Of a DNA stretch of 64,000 nt, positions 28,283-37,120 are shown one piece after another. The DNA comes from Micromonospora sp. RHAY321 (GTDB lineage Bacteria; Actinomycetota; Actinomycetes; Mycobacteriales; Micromonosporaceae). The stretch lies in the NCBI RefSeq assembly GCF_023896955.1, contig NZ_JAMHIW010000006.1, positions 62,001 to 126,000 on the forward strand, given 5' to 3'. The notes beneath the pieces are model-generated. The model did no database searches and had not been told where the DNA came from. It saw only the letters and a program-made list of their open reading frames with translations. The first letter of the stretch is position 1, and every line of letters begins with the position of its first letter. The position numbers and the translations under genes are program-made.

Positions 28283-28813
28283 GTGAGGGGTGACCTGGAC
28301 GAGACGCTGGCCCGGTTGGCCCGGCGCGAGGAGGCGCTGCGCCGGCGGGCCAACGACCGTGACGACAGCGAGCCACCGCCGGGTCCGGTGGGTGGGCCGG
28401 TCCAGCCCGCAGCCGGCCGGACCGACGCCCGCAACGCCGGGCCGGGCCGGCACGACGCCCGGCACGCGGGACGGGAGACCCAGGAGCTGGCCGGGTGGGG
28501 TCCGGTCGAGGAGGTGGCCGAGGCGGTACGGCAGGTCGTCGGCGCCCACCCGGGGCTGGCGGTGACCGTCCGTGTCGAGCACGCCGGTCGGACGTACCCG
28601 CTGCGGGTCTCCTGGAACGGTCCGGACGTCACGGTCGGTCCGGAACCCTCGGCGGCCCCGGTGGCACCCCCGCCGGCCTGGCCGCTGTCGGGCCGGACGG
28701 TGCCGGCCTGGGCGCCCGGCCCGGACGGGCTGACCCCTGATCCGGCGGCCCGGCTGGCCGAGCTGATCCGGCGGGACCCGTCGCTGTTGGACGAGCTGGA
28801 TCCCCGGCGGTGA
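28283..28813 (+). CDS. Hypothetical protein downstream of the conservon
   Basis: 176 residues, not recognised. An N-terminal charged helix (LDETLARLARREEALRRRAN) is followed by a Pro/Gly-rich linker, and then a compact segment (VEEVAEAVRQVVGAHPGLAV, TVRVEHAGRTYPLRVSW) that could be a small alpha/beta domain; the end is acidic/basic (RRDPSLLDELDPRR). I start at the GTG at 28283 with AAGGGG 9 nt upstream; GTG 28262 is possible. The 38-bp spacing from cvnD suggests co-transcription, so it may be an accessory conservon protein. Confidence 0.7.
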   Translation: MRGDLDETLARLARREEALRRRANDRDDSEPPPGPVGGPVQPAAGRTDARNAGPGRHDARHAGRETQELAGWGPVEEVAEAVRQVVGAHPGLAVTVRVEHAGRTYPLRVSWNGPDVTVGPEPSAAPVAPPPAWPLSGRTVPAWAPGPDGLTPDPAARLAELIRRDPSLLDELDPRR

Positions 28814-28849
28814 CCGGCGGGGCTGGCCGACGGCGCGTACGGTCGGGCG

Positions 28850-31096
28850 GTGGCGCAACCTGACCTGACCCTGACGGCGAGCCTGCGGCCGGCGGCGCTG
28901 GACGCCCGCCGGGGCATCGTGCGGCTGCACCCGGAGGTGCTGGCCGCGCTCGGGCTGCGGCCCGGCGATCCGGTGCGGCTGGCCGGCCGCCGGGAGACGG
29001 CCGGAATCGTGGCGCCGGCCGAGCCGGGCGCGGGCGCCGCCCTCCTGTACGCCGACGATCTGACGCTGGGCAACCTCGGCCTCCGGGACGGCGGTCAGGT
29101 GCGGGTGACCCCGGTGCCGTTGACCCCGGCCAGCCGGGTCACCCTGGCCGGGCCGGTGGAGGTCGTCGCGGCGGTCGGTCCGGAGATGCTCCGGCTCGCC
29201 CTGCTGGGCAAGGTGGTCACCGCGGGCGACGACGTGTCGCTGCTGCCGCAGGACGTGCTGCCGGACGCCTCGGTACGCGCGCTGATCGAGGCGGCCCGGC
29301 GCAGCCTCGCCAACACGGTCGGGTTCGCCTGGACCAGCACCCTGCTCACCGTCGTGGCGGTCGAGCCGGCCGGCGGCGCGCTGGTCACCATGGACACCCT
29401 GGTCGGCTGGGAGCACGGCCCGGTCACCCACGGCTCGGTCCCCGGCCGGCTCGCGCCGGCGGAGCGGCCCCGCGGGGATGCCGGCGGGTACCGGCCGGCC
29501 GCTGCGGCTGCGGCGGTCGACCCAGTGGACGACGACGCGCCCGACGTGGAGGAGCTGCCCGGCCTGCGGGCCCAGGCCGAGGAGTTGACCGAGCTGCTCG
29601 ACCTCGGCTTCCACCACCGGGAGGTGCTGGGCCGGCTGGGCACCACCATCTCGTTGGGAGTGCTGCTGAGCGGGCCGGCCGGCTCCGGCAAGTCCGCGCT
29701 GGTCCGGGCGGTCGCGGCCCGGGTCGGCGCCCGCGTCCACCCGCTCTGGGCGCCGGAGGTCGCCGCACTGGCCAGTCAGACTGCCGCCGACCGGTTGCGC
29801 GCCGCGGCCACGGCGGTCCGGGCGGGCGGGCCGGCCGTGCTGCTGGTGACCGACGTGGAGGCGCTCGCTCCGGCGGACGAGCCCGCCCCGGTGGCCACGG
29901 TGTTCCGGCAGGTGCTCGCGGAGACCGTCCGGGCCGGCGTCGCCGTGGTCTGCACCACCGGCCGGCCCGAGGCTGTCGACCCGGCCCTGCGCGCGCCGGA
30001 CCTGCTGTCGCTGCGGATCAGCATCCCGCTGCCCGACCCGGCGCTGCGCCGCGAGCAGCTCACCGTGCTGACCCGGCAGGTGCCGCTCGCCGACGACGTC
30101 CGGTTGGACGAGGTGGCGGGGCGTACCCCCGGATTTGTCGCGGCGGACCTGGCGGCGCTGGTCCGGGAGGCCGGGGTACGGGCGGCGCTGCGGCAGAAGT
30201 CGGCCGAGACGCCGACCGTGTCGATGGCCGACTTCGCGGCAGCCCTGGAGGTGGTCCGGCCGACGACGATGGCCGCGTCCACGCTGGAGCTGGCCTCGGT
30301 GACCCTCGACGACGTGGGTGACCTGGTCGAGGTGAAGCAGACGCTGACCGAGTCGGTGCTCTGGCCGCTGACGTACCCGGACACGTTCGCCCGGCTGGGC
30401 GTGCAGCCGCCGCGCGGCGTGCTTCTCTACGGGCCGCCGGGCTGCGGCAAGACGTACCTGGTCACGGCGCTGGCCGGCTCGGGGCGGGCGAACGTGCTCT
30501 CGGTGAAGGGCGCGGAGCTGCTCTCCAAGTGGGTGGGTGAGAGCGAACGGGCCGTCCGCGAGCTGTTCCGGCGGGCCCGGGAGGCGGCCCCCACGCTGAT
30601 CTTCCTGGACGAGGTGGACGCGCTGGCGCCGGTCCGTGGCCAGGCCAGCGACGGGGGCACCACGGATCGGGTGGTCGCCGCGCTGCTCACCGAGCTGGAC
30701 GGGGTGGAGACGCTGCGCAACGTGGTGGTGGTCGGCGCGACGAACCGGCCGGACCTGGTCGACCCGGCGCTGCTGCGGCCGGGCCGGCTGGAGCGGCTGG
30801 TGTACGTGCCGCCGCCGGACGGCGCGGCCCGCGCGGAGATCCTGCGCGCCTCCTCCCGGAACGTGCCGCTGGCACCGGACGTCGATCTGGCCGCGCTCGG
30901 TGGGGAGCTGGACGGCTTCTCCGCCGCCGACTGCGCGGCGCTGGTCCGGGAGGCGGCACTCGCCGCGATGCGGGAGTCGTTGACCGCCGCCACGGTGACC
31001 GCCGCGCACGTGGCCGCGGCCCGACGCCGGGTTCGTCCGTCCCTGGACCCGGCGCAGGTCGCTGCGCTGGCGGCGTACGCCGCCGGCCGGTCGTGA
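28850..31096 (+). CDS. CDC48-type double AAA+ ATPase
   Basis: 748 residues: CDC48-like N-domain (about 1-200) and two AAA modules. D1 has Walker A GPAGSGKSALV (Lys281) but a degenerate Walker B (LLVTDVEAL) and lacks the usual arginine fingers (VDPALRAPDLLSLR). D2 is canonical: Walker A GPPGCGKTYLV (Lys534), Walker B IFLDEVDALAP, and [20 protein letters not shown]. So D2 probably powers substrate unfolding while D1 binds nucleotide for assembly. TACGGT (28838-28843) lies 6 nt before the GTG start, so it has its own leaderless promoter despite following the conservon. Substrate unknown. Confidence 0.92.
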   Translation: MAQPDLTLTASLRPAALDARRGIVRLHPEVLAALGLRPGDPVRLAGRRETAGIVAPAEPGAGAALLYADDLTLGNLGLRDGGQVRVTPVPLTPASRVTLAGPVEVVAAVGPEMLRLALLGKVVTAGDDVSLLPQDVLPDASVRALIEAARRSLANTVGFAWTSTLLTVVAVEPAGGALVTMDTLVGWEHGPVTHGSVPGRLAPAERPRGDAGGYRPAAAAAAVDPVDDDAPDVEELPGLRAQAEELTELLDLGFHHREVLGRLGTTISLGVLLSGPAGSGKSALVRAVAARVGARVHPLWAPEVAALASQTAADRLRAAATAVRAGGPAVLLVTDVEALAPADEPAPVATVFRQVLAETVRAGVAVVCTTGRPEAVDPALRAPDLLSLRISIPLPDPALRREQLTVLTRQVPLADDVRLDEVAGRTPGFVAADLAALVREAGVRAALRQKSAETPTVSMADFAAALEVVRPTTMAASTLELASVTLDDVGDLVEVKQTLTESVLWPLTYPDTFARLGVQPPRGVLLYGPPGCGKTYLVTALAGSGRANVLSVKGAELLSKWVGESERAVRELFRRAREAAPTLIFLDEVDALAPVRGQASDGGTTDRVVAALLTELDGVETLRNVVVVGATNRPDLVDPALLRPGRLERLVYVPPPDGAARAEILRASSRNVPLAPDVDLAALGGELDGFSAADCAALVREAALAAMRESLTAATVTAAHVAAARRRVRPSLDPAQVAALAAYAAGRS

Positions 31097-31201
31097 TCCA
31101 CGAAAACTGATCCAGGAGTCAACCTTTCGCGACGGCCAGAGTGTTCCTACGACGTCAGATTCCCCAGTGGAGACATCCACGACGACGTCAGGCGGTGCTT
31201 C

Positions 31202-32137
31202 TTGCGCAAGCTGCTCGCTCTTCTCGCCGTTCCCCTGGTGGCGGCGGCCACCCTCGCCACGGTCGGTTCGCCCGCGACCGCCCATCCGGCGAAGCCGTTT
31301 CCGGCCCGGATCGCCCTGCCCGACGGGTTCACCCCGGAGGGACTGACGATCGGACACGGCACCACCACCGTGTATGTAGGGTCCATATTGGACGGTGCGG
31401 TCTGGCGGGGTGACTTACGCACCGGACGCGGCTCGGTGCTGATCCCGGGCGTGCCCGGCAAGGACAAGGCCGGCCTCAAGCTCGACCAGCAGGGCCGGCT
31501 GTGGACCGCCGACTTCTCCGGCGGCGGCGCCAGCGTGTACGACGCGGAGACCGGCGCCGAGCTGGCCCACTACCAGTTCACCGACGAGCCGGGCAGCTTC
31601 GTCAACGACCTGGTGATCACCAAGCGGGCGGTCTACTTCACCGACTCGGCCCGCCAGGTGCTGTACGTGGTGCCCCTGGGCCCGGGTGGCCGCCTGCCGG
31701 CCGCCGGCAACTTCCGGGTCCTCCCGCTCACCGGCCCGGCCGCCACGCCGGACGTCTACCACAACGGGATCGTGGCGCTGCCGGACGGCGATCTGCTGGT
31801 CGCGCAGATGCTGCCCGGCCGGCTGGTCCGCATCGATCCCCGCACCGGCGGCAGCCGCCTCGTCGACCTCGGTGGTTACTCGGTGGAGCGGGCCGACGGG
31901 CTGGTGCTGCGCGGGCACACCCTCTACGTGATCCGGAACCTGACCAGTGTCATCGCGGTGGTCCGGCTGAACGCCGGTTACACCGCCGGTGTGGTGCAGC
32001 GGGAGATCACCGGCCCGCAGTTGCGGGTGCCGGCGACCGGTGACCTGCTCGGCTCGTCGCTGTACGTGGTGAACGGCCGGTTCGACGTCGAGTCGACGCC
32101 GGACACCGACTACGACATCGTCCGGGTGCCGGCCTGA
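31202..32137 (+). CDS. Secreted SMP-30/gluconolactonase-like beta-propeller protein
   Basis: 311 residues. A signal peptide (LLALLAVPLVAAATLATVGS, cleavage after ATAHA-like residues near 27) precedes a six-bladed propeller-like body with repeated blades such as RLWTADFSGGGASVYDAETG and GDLLVAQMLPGRLVRIDPRT. The start appears to be TTG at 31202 with AGGCGG 6 nt upstream; no ATG or GTG in frame leaves a proper signal peptide. Exported; binding partner or substrate unknown. Convergent with gvpK. Confidence 0.82.
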   Translation: MRKLLALLAVPLVAAATLATVGSPATAHPAKPFPARIALPDGFTPEGLTIGHGTTTVYVGSILDGAVWRGDLRTGRGSVLIPGVPGKDKAGLKLDQQGRLWTADFSGGGASVYDAETGAELAHYQFTDEPGSFVNDLVITKRAVYFTDSARQVLYVVPLGPGGRLPAAGNFRVLPLTGPAATPDVYHNGIVALPDGDLLVAQMLPGRLVRIDPRTGGSRLVDLGGYSVERADGLVLRGHTLYVIRNLTSVIAVVRLNAGYTAGVVQREITGPQLRVPATGDLLGSSLYVVNGRFDVESTPDTDYDIVRVPA

Positions 32138-32150
32138 TCCACGCGGTCGG

Positions 32151-32175
32151 CGGCGGCCCTCTCGGGTTGCCGCCG
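32151..32175. terminator. Possible terminator between convergent genes
   Basis: A short GC stem (CGGCGGC at 32151-32157, GCCGCCG at 32169-32175) with an 11-nt loop lies in the 49-bp gap between the propeller gene and gvpK. There is no T run, so this is tentative. Confidence 0.35.
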
Positions 32176-32186
32176 GCCGGGTCGGG

Positions 32187-32540
32187 TCAGTCCGTGGGCA
32201 GCAGCGGACCGAGTGGGCCGAGGTCCAGGTTCAGGTCCTCCGGGGCGAGGCCGAAGTGCTCGCGCAGCCCGGCCATCTGCTCCTCCAGCGCCATCAGCGT
32301 CACCCCGATCCGTTCGACCTGCTCCTCGGTCAGGTCACCGAGGTCGACCCGGCGCAGCGCCTGCCGCTCCATCAACTGCCGCAGCAATTCGACGACGGTG
32401 AGCACCAGGCTGGCCAGCCCCCGCTCGACCGACTCCCGGTCCACGGCGATCCGGGCGTCCAGCGGGGTGACCCGGGGCGGTTGCCACGACTCCGCGCCCA
32501 GCGCGGCGGTGAGCTCCGCCGCCTCGTCCCGCCCGCTCAC
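32187..32540 (-). CDS. gvpK: Gas vesicle protein GvpK
   Basis: 117 residues, the usual GvpK size. Family features: ARIAVDRESVERGLASLVLT, VVELLRQLMERQALRRVDLG and LTEEQVERIGVTLMALEEQM. Small helical assembly protein needed for vesicle formation in other organisms. GTG start overlapping the gvpS stop (GTGA). Last gene of the operon. Confidence 0.95.
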   Translation of the reverse strand: MSGRDEAAELTAALGAESWQPPRVTPLDARIAVDRESVERGLASLVLTVVELLRQLMERQALRRVDLGDLTEEQVERIGVTLMALEEQMAGLREHFGLAPEDLNLDLGPLGPLLPTD

Positions 32541-32749
32541 GCCGCGTCCTCGGGCGGGGCCAGCGCGCCGACCGAGGCGACCAGCGCACGCAGCGAGATG
32601 CGGACGAGGTCCACCTCGGCGATGGCCAGCGTGATGTCGCCGCTGATCACGACCCCGGTGGCGAGCACCCGGTCGAGCAGGTCCACCAGCGCGACCGGGC
32701 GGTACGCCAGCGGATCGTCCGCGCTGCTCGGCGCGAGCGCCGTGGTCAC
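32537..32749 (-). CDS. gvpS: Gas vesicle protein GvpS (GvpA/J family)
   Basis: 70-residue GvpA-family protein: VALVDLLDRVLATGVVISGD, ITLAIAEVDLVRISLRALVA. It has no C-terminal tail, unlike GvpA and GvpJ in this cluster. GTG start overlaps the gvpL stop (GTGA); a GTG one codon upstream is an alternative. Minor vesicle or nucleation component by family analogy. Confidence 0.92.
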   Translation of the reverse strand: MTTALAPSSADDPLAYRPVALVDLLDRVLATGVVISGDITLAIAEVDLVRISLRALVASVGALAPPEDAA

Positions 32750-33573
32750 CACGGCTCCCGCACGGTGAGCGCCGGCTCCGGCCGTTCCGCCACGAAGGAG
32801 TACGCCGGCCACGGCCCGGTCAGCTCCAGCCGGATCTCGGGGTGCCGGTCACTCAACGCGCGGACCAGGTCGGTGAAGGCGGGCAGCGCCGCGAGGTCCA
32901 GAAGGTACGCCCCGTTGAGCACCATCGGGGTCGCCACCCCGGACAGTCGCCGGTCCTGCGGGGCGTGCCGCCGGCCCGCCACGGCCAGCTCGCACAGGGA
33001 GGCGTGCACCGCCTCGGCCGCCGCACTGGCCGCCTGCTGGCCCTCCTCCCGGGCGGTCAACTGCGCCCGGCGGCGGCGCAGGTACGCCGTCCCCACCCCT
33101 CCGCCGCCGACCGCCGCGGCGCTCGCGGCGGCCGCACCCGGCACCAGGTAACCCTTCACACCCCACTCGCCGCGCCCGGTGAGGCGATCCAGGGTGGCGA
33201 CCAGTTCGGCCCGACGGGCGGCGAGTGACTCGGCCACCCGGCTGTCGTCGGTGTGCACGGTGGCGAGGCGGGCGGGCACCACCGGCCCCTGGCGGGCCAG
33301 CGCCTCGACCACGGCGTGATGCGTACGGGCCGCCCGCTCCAGCCAGGCCAGGTCCTCCAGGTTGCGGCGCAGCGGCTGCTCGCCGTACTCGTCCAGCGGC
33401 GCGGTGCTGACCACGGCGACCAGCCCGGCCGCGGAGACGGTACGGACCGGAGCACCGTCCATTCCGGGGATCGCCGCCAGCGCCGCCGGATCGGCGTCCC
33501 GGACCACACCGTGCAGCCAGGCCCCGGCGGCCGGGGCGGCCCGGTCGGCGGCCAGCTCAGCCGTCGAAGTCAT
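32746..33573 (-). CDS. gvpL: Gas vesicle protein GvpL (GvpF/L family)
   Basis: 275 residues of the GvpF/L family, here in the position between gvpJ and gvpS that GvpL takes in Streptomyces clusters. Opening WLHGVVRDADPAALAAIPGM, then GLVAVVSTAPLDEYGEQPLR, PVVPARLATVHTDD and a closing ELTGPWPAYSFVAE. An Ala/Gly-rich insert near residue 150 replaces part of the usual helical region. The ATG lies within the end of gvpJ (17-bp overlap). Probably a vesicle assembly factor. Confidence 0.92.
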   Translation of the reverse strand: MTSTAELAADRAAPAAGAWLHGVVRDADPAALAAIPGMDGAPVRTVSAAGLVAVVSTAPLDEYGEQPLRRNLEDLAWLERAARTHHAVVEALARQGPVVPARLATVHTDDSRVAESLAARRAELVATLDRLTGRGEWGVKGYLVPGAAAASAAAVGGGGVGTAYLRRRRAQLTAREEGQQAASAAAEAVHASLCELAVAGRRHAPQDRRLSGVATPMVLNGAYLLDLAALPAFTDLVRALSDRHPEIRLELTGPWPAYSFVAERPEPALTVREPW

Positions 33574-33940
33574 CCCACTCCTCCAGTTCGGCGTCCCGGC
33601 GTCGCGCCCGGGCCGCCACCCGCGGCCGGCGCTCCGCCTCGACCTGCTCCGGGTCACGCGGTCCCGGCTCCAGCGGAGGCCGGGCCCGCGAGCTGAGCCA
33701 AGGGTCGTGCTCCCACCAGTCGATGCCGATCTGCCGCGCGGTGTCGACCGACGCGATGACCAGCCGCAGTTTCAACGTCAGCAGCTCGATGTCGAGCAGG
33801 CTGACCCGGATGTCACCGGCGATCACGATGCCCCGGTCGAGCACCCGCTCCAGGATGTCGCCGAGATTGGCCGGCTCGTGGCCGGCGGGCAGGACCTGCC
33901 CGGAGTTCTGCACGACCGACGGAGCCTGCGGTCTGGTCAT
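33557..33940 (-). CDS. gvpJ: Gas vesicle protein GvpJ (GvpA family)
   Basis: 127 residues. GvpA-like core (about 25-75): LGDILERVLDRGIVIAGD, IRVSLLDIELLTLKLRLVIA, SVDTARQIGIDWW. The WW and the Arg- then Asp-rich tail (to EEWDDFDG) match the GvpJ subtype, a minor component at the vesicle tip in other systems. A GGGGTGAG site precedes the ATG; one base separates it from gvpO. Confidence 0.94.
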   Translation of the reverse strand: MTRPQAPSVVQNSGQVLPAGHEPANLGDILERVLDRGIVIAGDIRVSLLDIELLTLKLRLVIASVDTARQIGIDWWEHDPWLSSRARPPLEPGPRDPEQVEAERRPRVAARARRRDAELEEWDDFDG

Positions 33941-33941
33941 C

Positions 33942-34298
33942 TCACCCCACCTCGCCCTTCCCGCGCTGGTAGCGCCGCACCCGTCGGTAGCCGAGCAGCC
34001 CGCCCTCGATGTCGAGTTCGACCTCGTAGAGGCCGAGCAGATCGGTCGACGCGGGAATCCGGTGATCCTCGACCACCTCGACCCCGATCAGCCAGCCGTC
34101 GTCTGTGGCCTGGACCGAGGTGGCTCCGACCGGGTCCCGGCCGGACAGCTCGACAACCTGGCGCAGCCCCTCCCGGACCGCCTCGGCGGCCGACACGGGC
34201 TCGACGTACTCCTCCTCGTCGTACTGATCGGCGTCGTCGCCCTCCGGCTCCCGCCGGCGCGTGCGTTCGCCGTCGCTGCGGATTGCCACCTCGCTCAC
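33942..34298 (-). CDS. gvpO: Gas vesicle protein GvpO
   Basis: 118 residues. An acidic, disordered N-terminus (EGDDADQYDEEEYVEP) precedes the GvpO core: AAEAVREGLRQVVELSGRDP, DDGWLIGVEVVEDHRIPAST and DLLGLYEVELDIEGGLLGYR. GTG start overlapping the gvpG stop. GvpO is restricted mainly to actinobacteria and haloarchaea; its exact role is uncertain. In Streptomyces clusters gvpO is usually first, whereas here it is sixth. Confidence 0.94.
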   Translation of the reverse strand: MSEVAIRSDGERTRRREPEGDDADQYDEEEYVEPVSAAEAVREGLRQVVELSGRDPVGATSVQATDDGWLIGVEVVEDHRIPASTDLLGLYEVELDIEGGLLGYRRVRRYQRGKGEVG

Positions 34299-34654
34299 CT
34301 CCCCCGCCGCCGGTCCGGGTCACCCGGCCGGTCGGCACGCCGTCGCTGGCCGGTCCCCCGTGGCCCCCCGGAGCGGGCCGGGCGGTCACCCTCCCGGCCC
34401 GCGCCCGGGGCAGCGCTACGAGCGCCACCACCCGTGCCAATCAGCCGGTCCAGGACCTGCTGCTGTCTCAGGTCACGCTCCTGCGAGGTGATGTCGCCAG
34501 CGGCGGCCGCCGCGTCCAACTCCTCCAGCTCACGCCGGACGTTGGCCGGGTCGTACCGCTGCGACTCCGCCTCCCGCGCGATCACCTTCACCACGGCGGT
34601 CAGCCCTCGCATCGGGGCGTACGGCAGGGTCAGCAGCCCCCAGAGGATGTCCAT
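34295..34654 (-). CDS. gvpG: Gas vesicle protein GvpG
   Basis: 119 residues. GvpG core: MDILWGLLTLPYAPMRGLTA, VVKVIAREAESQRYDPANVR, RELEELDAAAAAGDITSQER, then a long Arg/Gly/Pro-rich tail (about residues 73-119) ending DRRRGR. The core is normal; the tail makes it longer than typical GvpG (~80-90). Starts 3 bp after gvpF ends. Confidence 0.95.
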   Translation of the reverse strand: MDILWGLLTLPYAPMRGLTAVVKVIAREAESQRYDPANVRRELEELDAAAAAGDITSQERDLRQQQVLDRLIGTGGGARSAAPGAGREGDRPARSGGPRGTGQRRRADRPGDPDRRRGR

Positions 34655-34657
34655 GCG

Positions 34658-35434
34658 TCACTCCACCAGCTGATGGGCGCTGACGAAGTCGTACGGGGCG
34701 AGCGGCCCGAGCAGCCGCATCCGGATCAGGTCCCGGCGCTGCTCGGCGAACTCCTCCAGCACCCGCACGAACTCCTCCTCGTCGTCGGCGGCGACCAGGA
34801 AGGCGACGTTCATCGCGTCCAGTTCGCTGCTCGGTGGGCGCGGCGCGTGCGCCACCGCGTACGGGGTGAGCAGGTCGATCAGCGCCCGGTTCTCCGCCTC
34901 CCGGCGCAGCTCCACCCCCTGGCTGATCATCTCGCCGAGCCGGATCCGCTGTTCTCTGCTCTCCGCCTCCGGCCGGCCACGCACGTGGTCGGCGAGCGCG
35001 GCGGCGGAGGGGTTCTCGGCGAGGAAGTCGCTGATCATCTCCTCCTCGTCGAAGCGGCCGTGCACGGTGTACTGCAGCCGGTCCTCGAACTCGTCGAGGG
35101 CGGCGGCGAACCGGTCGTGGTGGGCCTCCAGCAGGTCCTGGACCGCGTCCGGCCCGGTCACCACCGTGCCGAACCGGACCGGCAGCACGGGGGCGACGGC
35201 CGCCGTCCCGTCCAGCAGCGTCTGGTACGCGGTCAGGTCGGCCGGGCGGCCCATCGGCTCCTCCAACCCGACCTCGCTGACCAGCGCGGCCAGGTCGCCG
35301 TGCCGGACCACGGTCACCTCGCCCGGCGGGTTGCCGACCCCTTCCGCGTCCGGGGTCGGCTCCACGTCGGACGGCACGATGCCGTAGATGAACAGCCCGG
35401 CCTCGCCGGCCGGCTGGGCCTGCTCGTCGGTCAT
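34658..35434 (-). CDS. gvpF: Gas vesicle protein GvpF (GvpF/L family)
   Basis: 258 residues, canonical GvpF: GLFIYGIVPSDVE, VVRHGDLAALVSEVGLEE, APVLPVRFGTVVTGPDAVQD, LELRREAENRALIDLL-like central helices and LIRMRLLGPLAPYDFVSA at the end. I pick the ATG at 35434, 8 nt after GAGGAG; the GTG at 35440 overlapping the gvpA stop is possible but too close to the ribosome site. Assembly chaperone for GvpA by family analogy. Confidence 0.95.
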   Translation of the reverse strand: MTDEQAQPAGEAGLFIYGIVPSDVEPTPDAEGVGNPPGEVTVVRHGDLAALVSEVGLEEPMGRPADLTAYQTLLDGTAAVAPVLPVRFGTVVTGPDAVQDLLEAHHDRFAAALDEFEDRLQYTVHGRFDEEEMISDFLAENPSAAALADHVRGRPEAESREQRIRLGEMISQGVELRREAENRALIDLLTPYAVAHAPRPPSSELDAMNVAFLVAADDEEEFVRVLEEFAEQRRDLIRMRLLGPLAPYDFVSAHQLVE

Positions 35435-35436
35435 CT

Positions 35437-35868
35437 TCACCGCTCCTCGTCCCGGCGTCGGCGTGGCCGATCCCGCCCCCGGTCGGAGCCGCGGTCGCTC
35501 AATGAGTCCGCGACCGCCCCGCTGATCTCCTGGGCCGCCTTGCCGAGGCCGGAGATCGCCTTGCCCTTGGTCGCCGCCCCGGCCGCGTCTCCCGCCAGGT
35601 CGGGCAGCCCCTTCGTGCCCTTGGGCACGATGCTCAGCCGGTCGACCGTCTCGGCGAACCGCAGGTACGTGTCGACGCTGGCGATCACGATCCGGGCGTT
35701 GATCTCCAACAGCTGAATGCCGACCACGGCGACTGACACCTGCGCGTCGATCACCACGCCCTTGTCCAGCACCGTCTCCACGACGTCGGCCAGAGTGCCC
35801 CCGCCGCCGCCTCCGCCGCCGCGCTCCAACGCGCCGCCCTGGCGTCCGCTAGTCGTCGCGATGCTCAC
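35437..35868 (-). CDS. gvpA: Major gas vesicle structural protein GvpA
   Basis: 143 residues. After a Gly run (eight Gly near 17-24) comes the GvpA core (about 25-80): [53 protein letters not shown]. The family protein is normally ~70 residues; here a ~65-residue tail follows, first Ala/Gly-rich and amphipathic ([20 protein letters not shown]), then Arg-rich ([14 protein letters not shown]). GTG start overlaps the upstream SRPBCC gene's stop (GTGA). The core should form the vesicle rib; the tail's fate is unknown. Confidence 0.94.
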   Translation of the reverse strand: MSIATTSGRQGGALERGGGGGGGGTLADVVETVLDKGVVIDAQVSVAVVGIQLLEINARIVIASVDTYLRFAETVDRLSIVPKGTKGLPDLAGDAAGAATKGKAISGLGKAAQEISGAVADSLSDRGSDRGRDRPRRRRDEER

Positions 35869-37118
35869 TGGTCACGGTCCTCACGTCGACGGCGGACCAC
35901 CGGCCGTCGTGGTGCCTCCGGCGCCCGACGGGCGGCGGGGCGGGGGCGCTGCGGCTCCTCGCGCGACTCCCGCTCCTCGAGCGACTCCCGTCCCTGCCGG
36001 GGTTCGCGCTCCTGGCGCGGCTGGGGGCGGCGGGCCCGCTCCGGCTGGCGCCGGCGCGGTGGAGGCTGCTCTTCCTCGGGCTCTTCCTCCTCGTACCCCT
36101 CGTCGTAGTCCTCGCCCTCGTCGTACGCCTCGTACTCCTCCTCCTCCGGGGGCCGGCGGCGCTCCGGCGGCCGACGGCGGCCGCGCTCGGTGGGCCGGCG
36201 CCGCTCCTCCTCCGACTGTTCCTCCCGCTCCTCCTCGGGCTCCTCCGCCCGGCCCTGCTCCTCGCGGGCCTCCTGCTCCTCGCGGAGCGCGGTCTCGTGG
36301 TCCTTGACCACCTGGGAGTCCTCGATCTCGCCGCGCCAGCCCTCGACCGAGTCCAGGTTCAGCACGGTAGAGGTCATCACGTGCCGGACGAAGTGCTTCA
36401 GCTCCAGCCGCACCCGCCGGCCCTGGGCGCGCCACAGGTTGCCGGTGTGCTCGAAGAGGCCCTGCGGGTGGTACTCCAGCACCACCAGGATCCGGGTCAG
36501 GTCCGGGGTGACCTCGTGGAAGCTGACCGTGCCGTCGACCGAGCCCTTCTCGCCCTTGGACCGCCAGTGGATGAGCTTGTCGGGCACCTGCCGGACGATG
36601 GTGGACTCCCAGGTCCGGTGTGACCAGAAGACCTGCGCCTTCCAGGTCAGCTTCTCGTCCGACGCGGTGTCGACGTTCTCGACCTTCTTCATGAAGCTGG
36701 GGAAGTCACCGAACTGCGTCCACTGGTTGTACGCGGCCCGCACCGGCACGCCGACCTCGATGGTCTCGACGATGTTGGTGACCTTCTGCTTCTTGCCGCC
36801 CTTGTCGCCGCCCTTCCCGCGTACGCGGCCGAGAGCCGACATCACCTTCTCCTTACCGCCGGCCATCCCGGCATGCACCATCGCCTTCATCGGTGACCCG
36901 CCCTCGGCGAGCTTCTGCGCGCCGGTCGCGGCGGCGATCAGACCGGGCCCGCCGCCCTGGCGCGCGTACTCGCTGAGGCGGCCGGTCGCGCCGGTGATCC
37001 GCTCGCTCACCACGCTCATCGCACGCTCGCCGATCGCACCGGCCAGGTTGCGCACCTCGTCGGCCAACTGGCCGCGGAGCTTGTCGCCGAGACCGCCCGG
37101 GTTCGTGTTCGGGGCCAT
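35865..37118 (-). CDS. SRPBCC-domain protein of the gas vesicle operon, with highly charged tail
   Basis: 417 residues in three parts: an N-terminal helical part (1-110) with [20 protein letters not shown]; a polyketide-cyclase-like SRPBCC domain (about 113-265: [40 protein letters not shown]); and a ~150-residue tail composed almost wholly of Glu, Arg, Pro and Asp. SRPBCC proteins occur in Streptomyces gas vesicle clusters (the gvpY/gvpZ position), but I cannot assign either letter. ATG at 37118 follows GGGGGCGG; a GTG at 37124 overlapping the previous stop is an alternative. Confidence 0.88.
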   Translation of the reverse strand: MAPNTNPGGLGDKLRGQLADEVRNLAGAIGERAMSVVSERITGATGRLSEYARQGGGPGLIAAATGAQKLAEGGSPMKAMVHAGMAGGKEKVMSALGRVRGKGGDKGGKKQKVTNIVETIEVGVPVRAAYNQWTQFGDFPSFMKKVENVDTASDEKLTWKAQVFWSHRTWESTIVRQVPDKLIHWRSKGEKGSVDGTVSFHEVTPDLTRILVVLEYHPQGLFEHTGNLWRAQGRRVRLELKHFVRHVMTSTVLNLDSVEGWRGEIEDSQVVKDHETALREEQEAREEQGRAEEPEEEREEQSEEERRRPTERGRRRPPERRRPPEEEEYEAYDEGEDYDEGYEEEEPEEEQPPPRRRQPERARRPQPRQEREPRQGRESLEERESREEPQRPRPAARRAPEAPRRPVVRRRREDRDQ

Positions 37119-37120
37119 GG

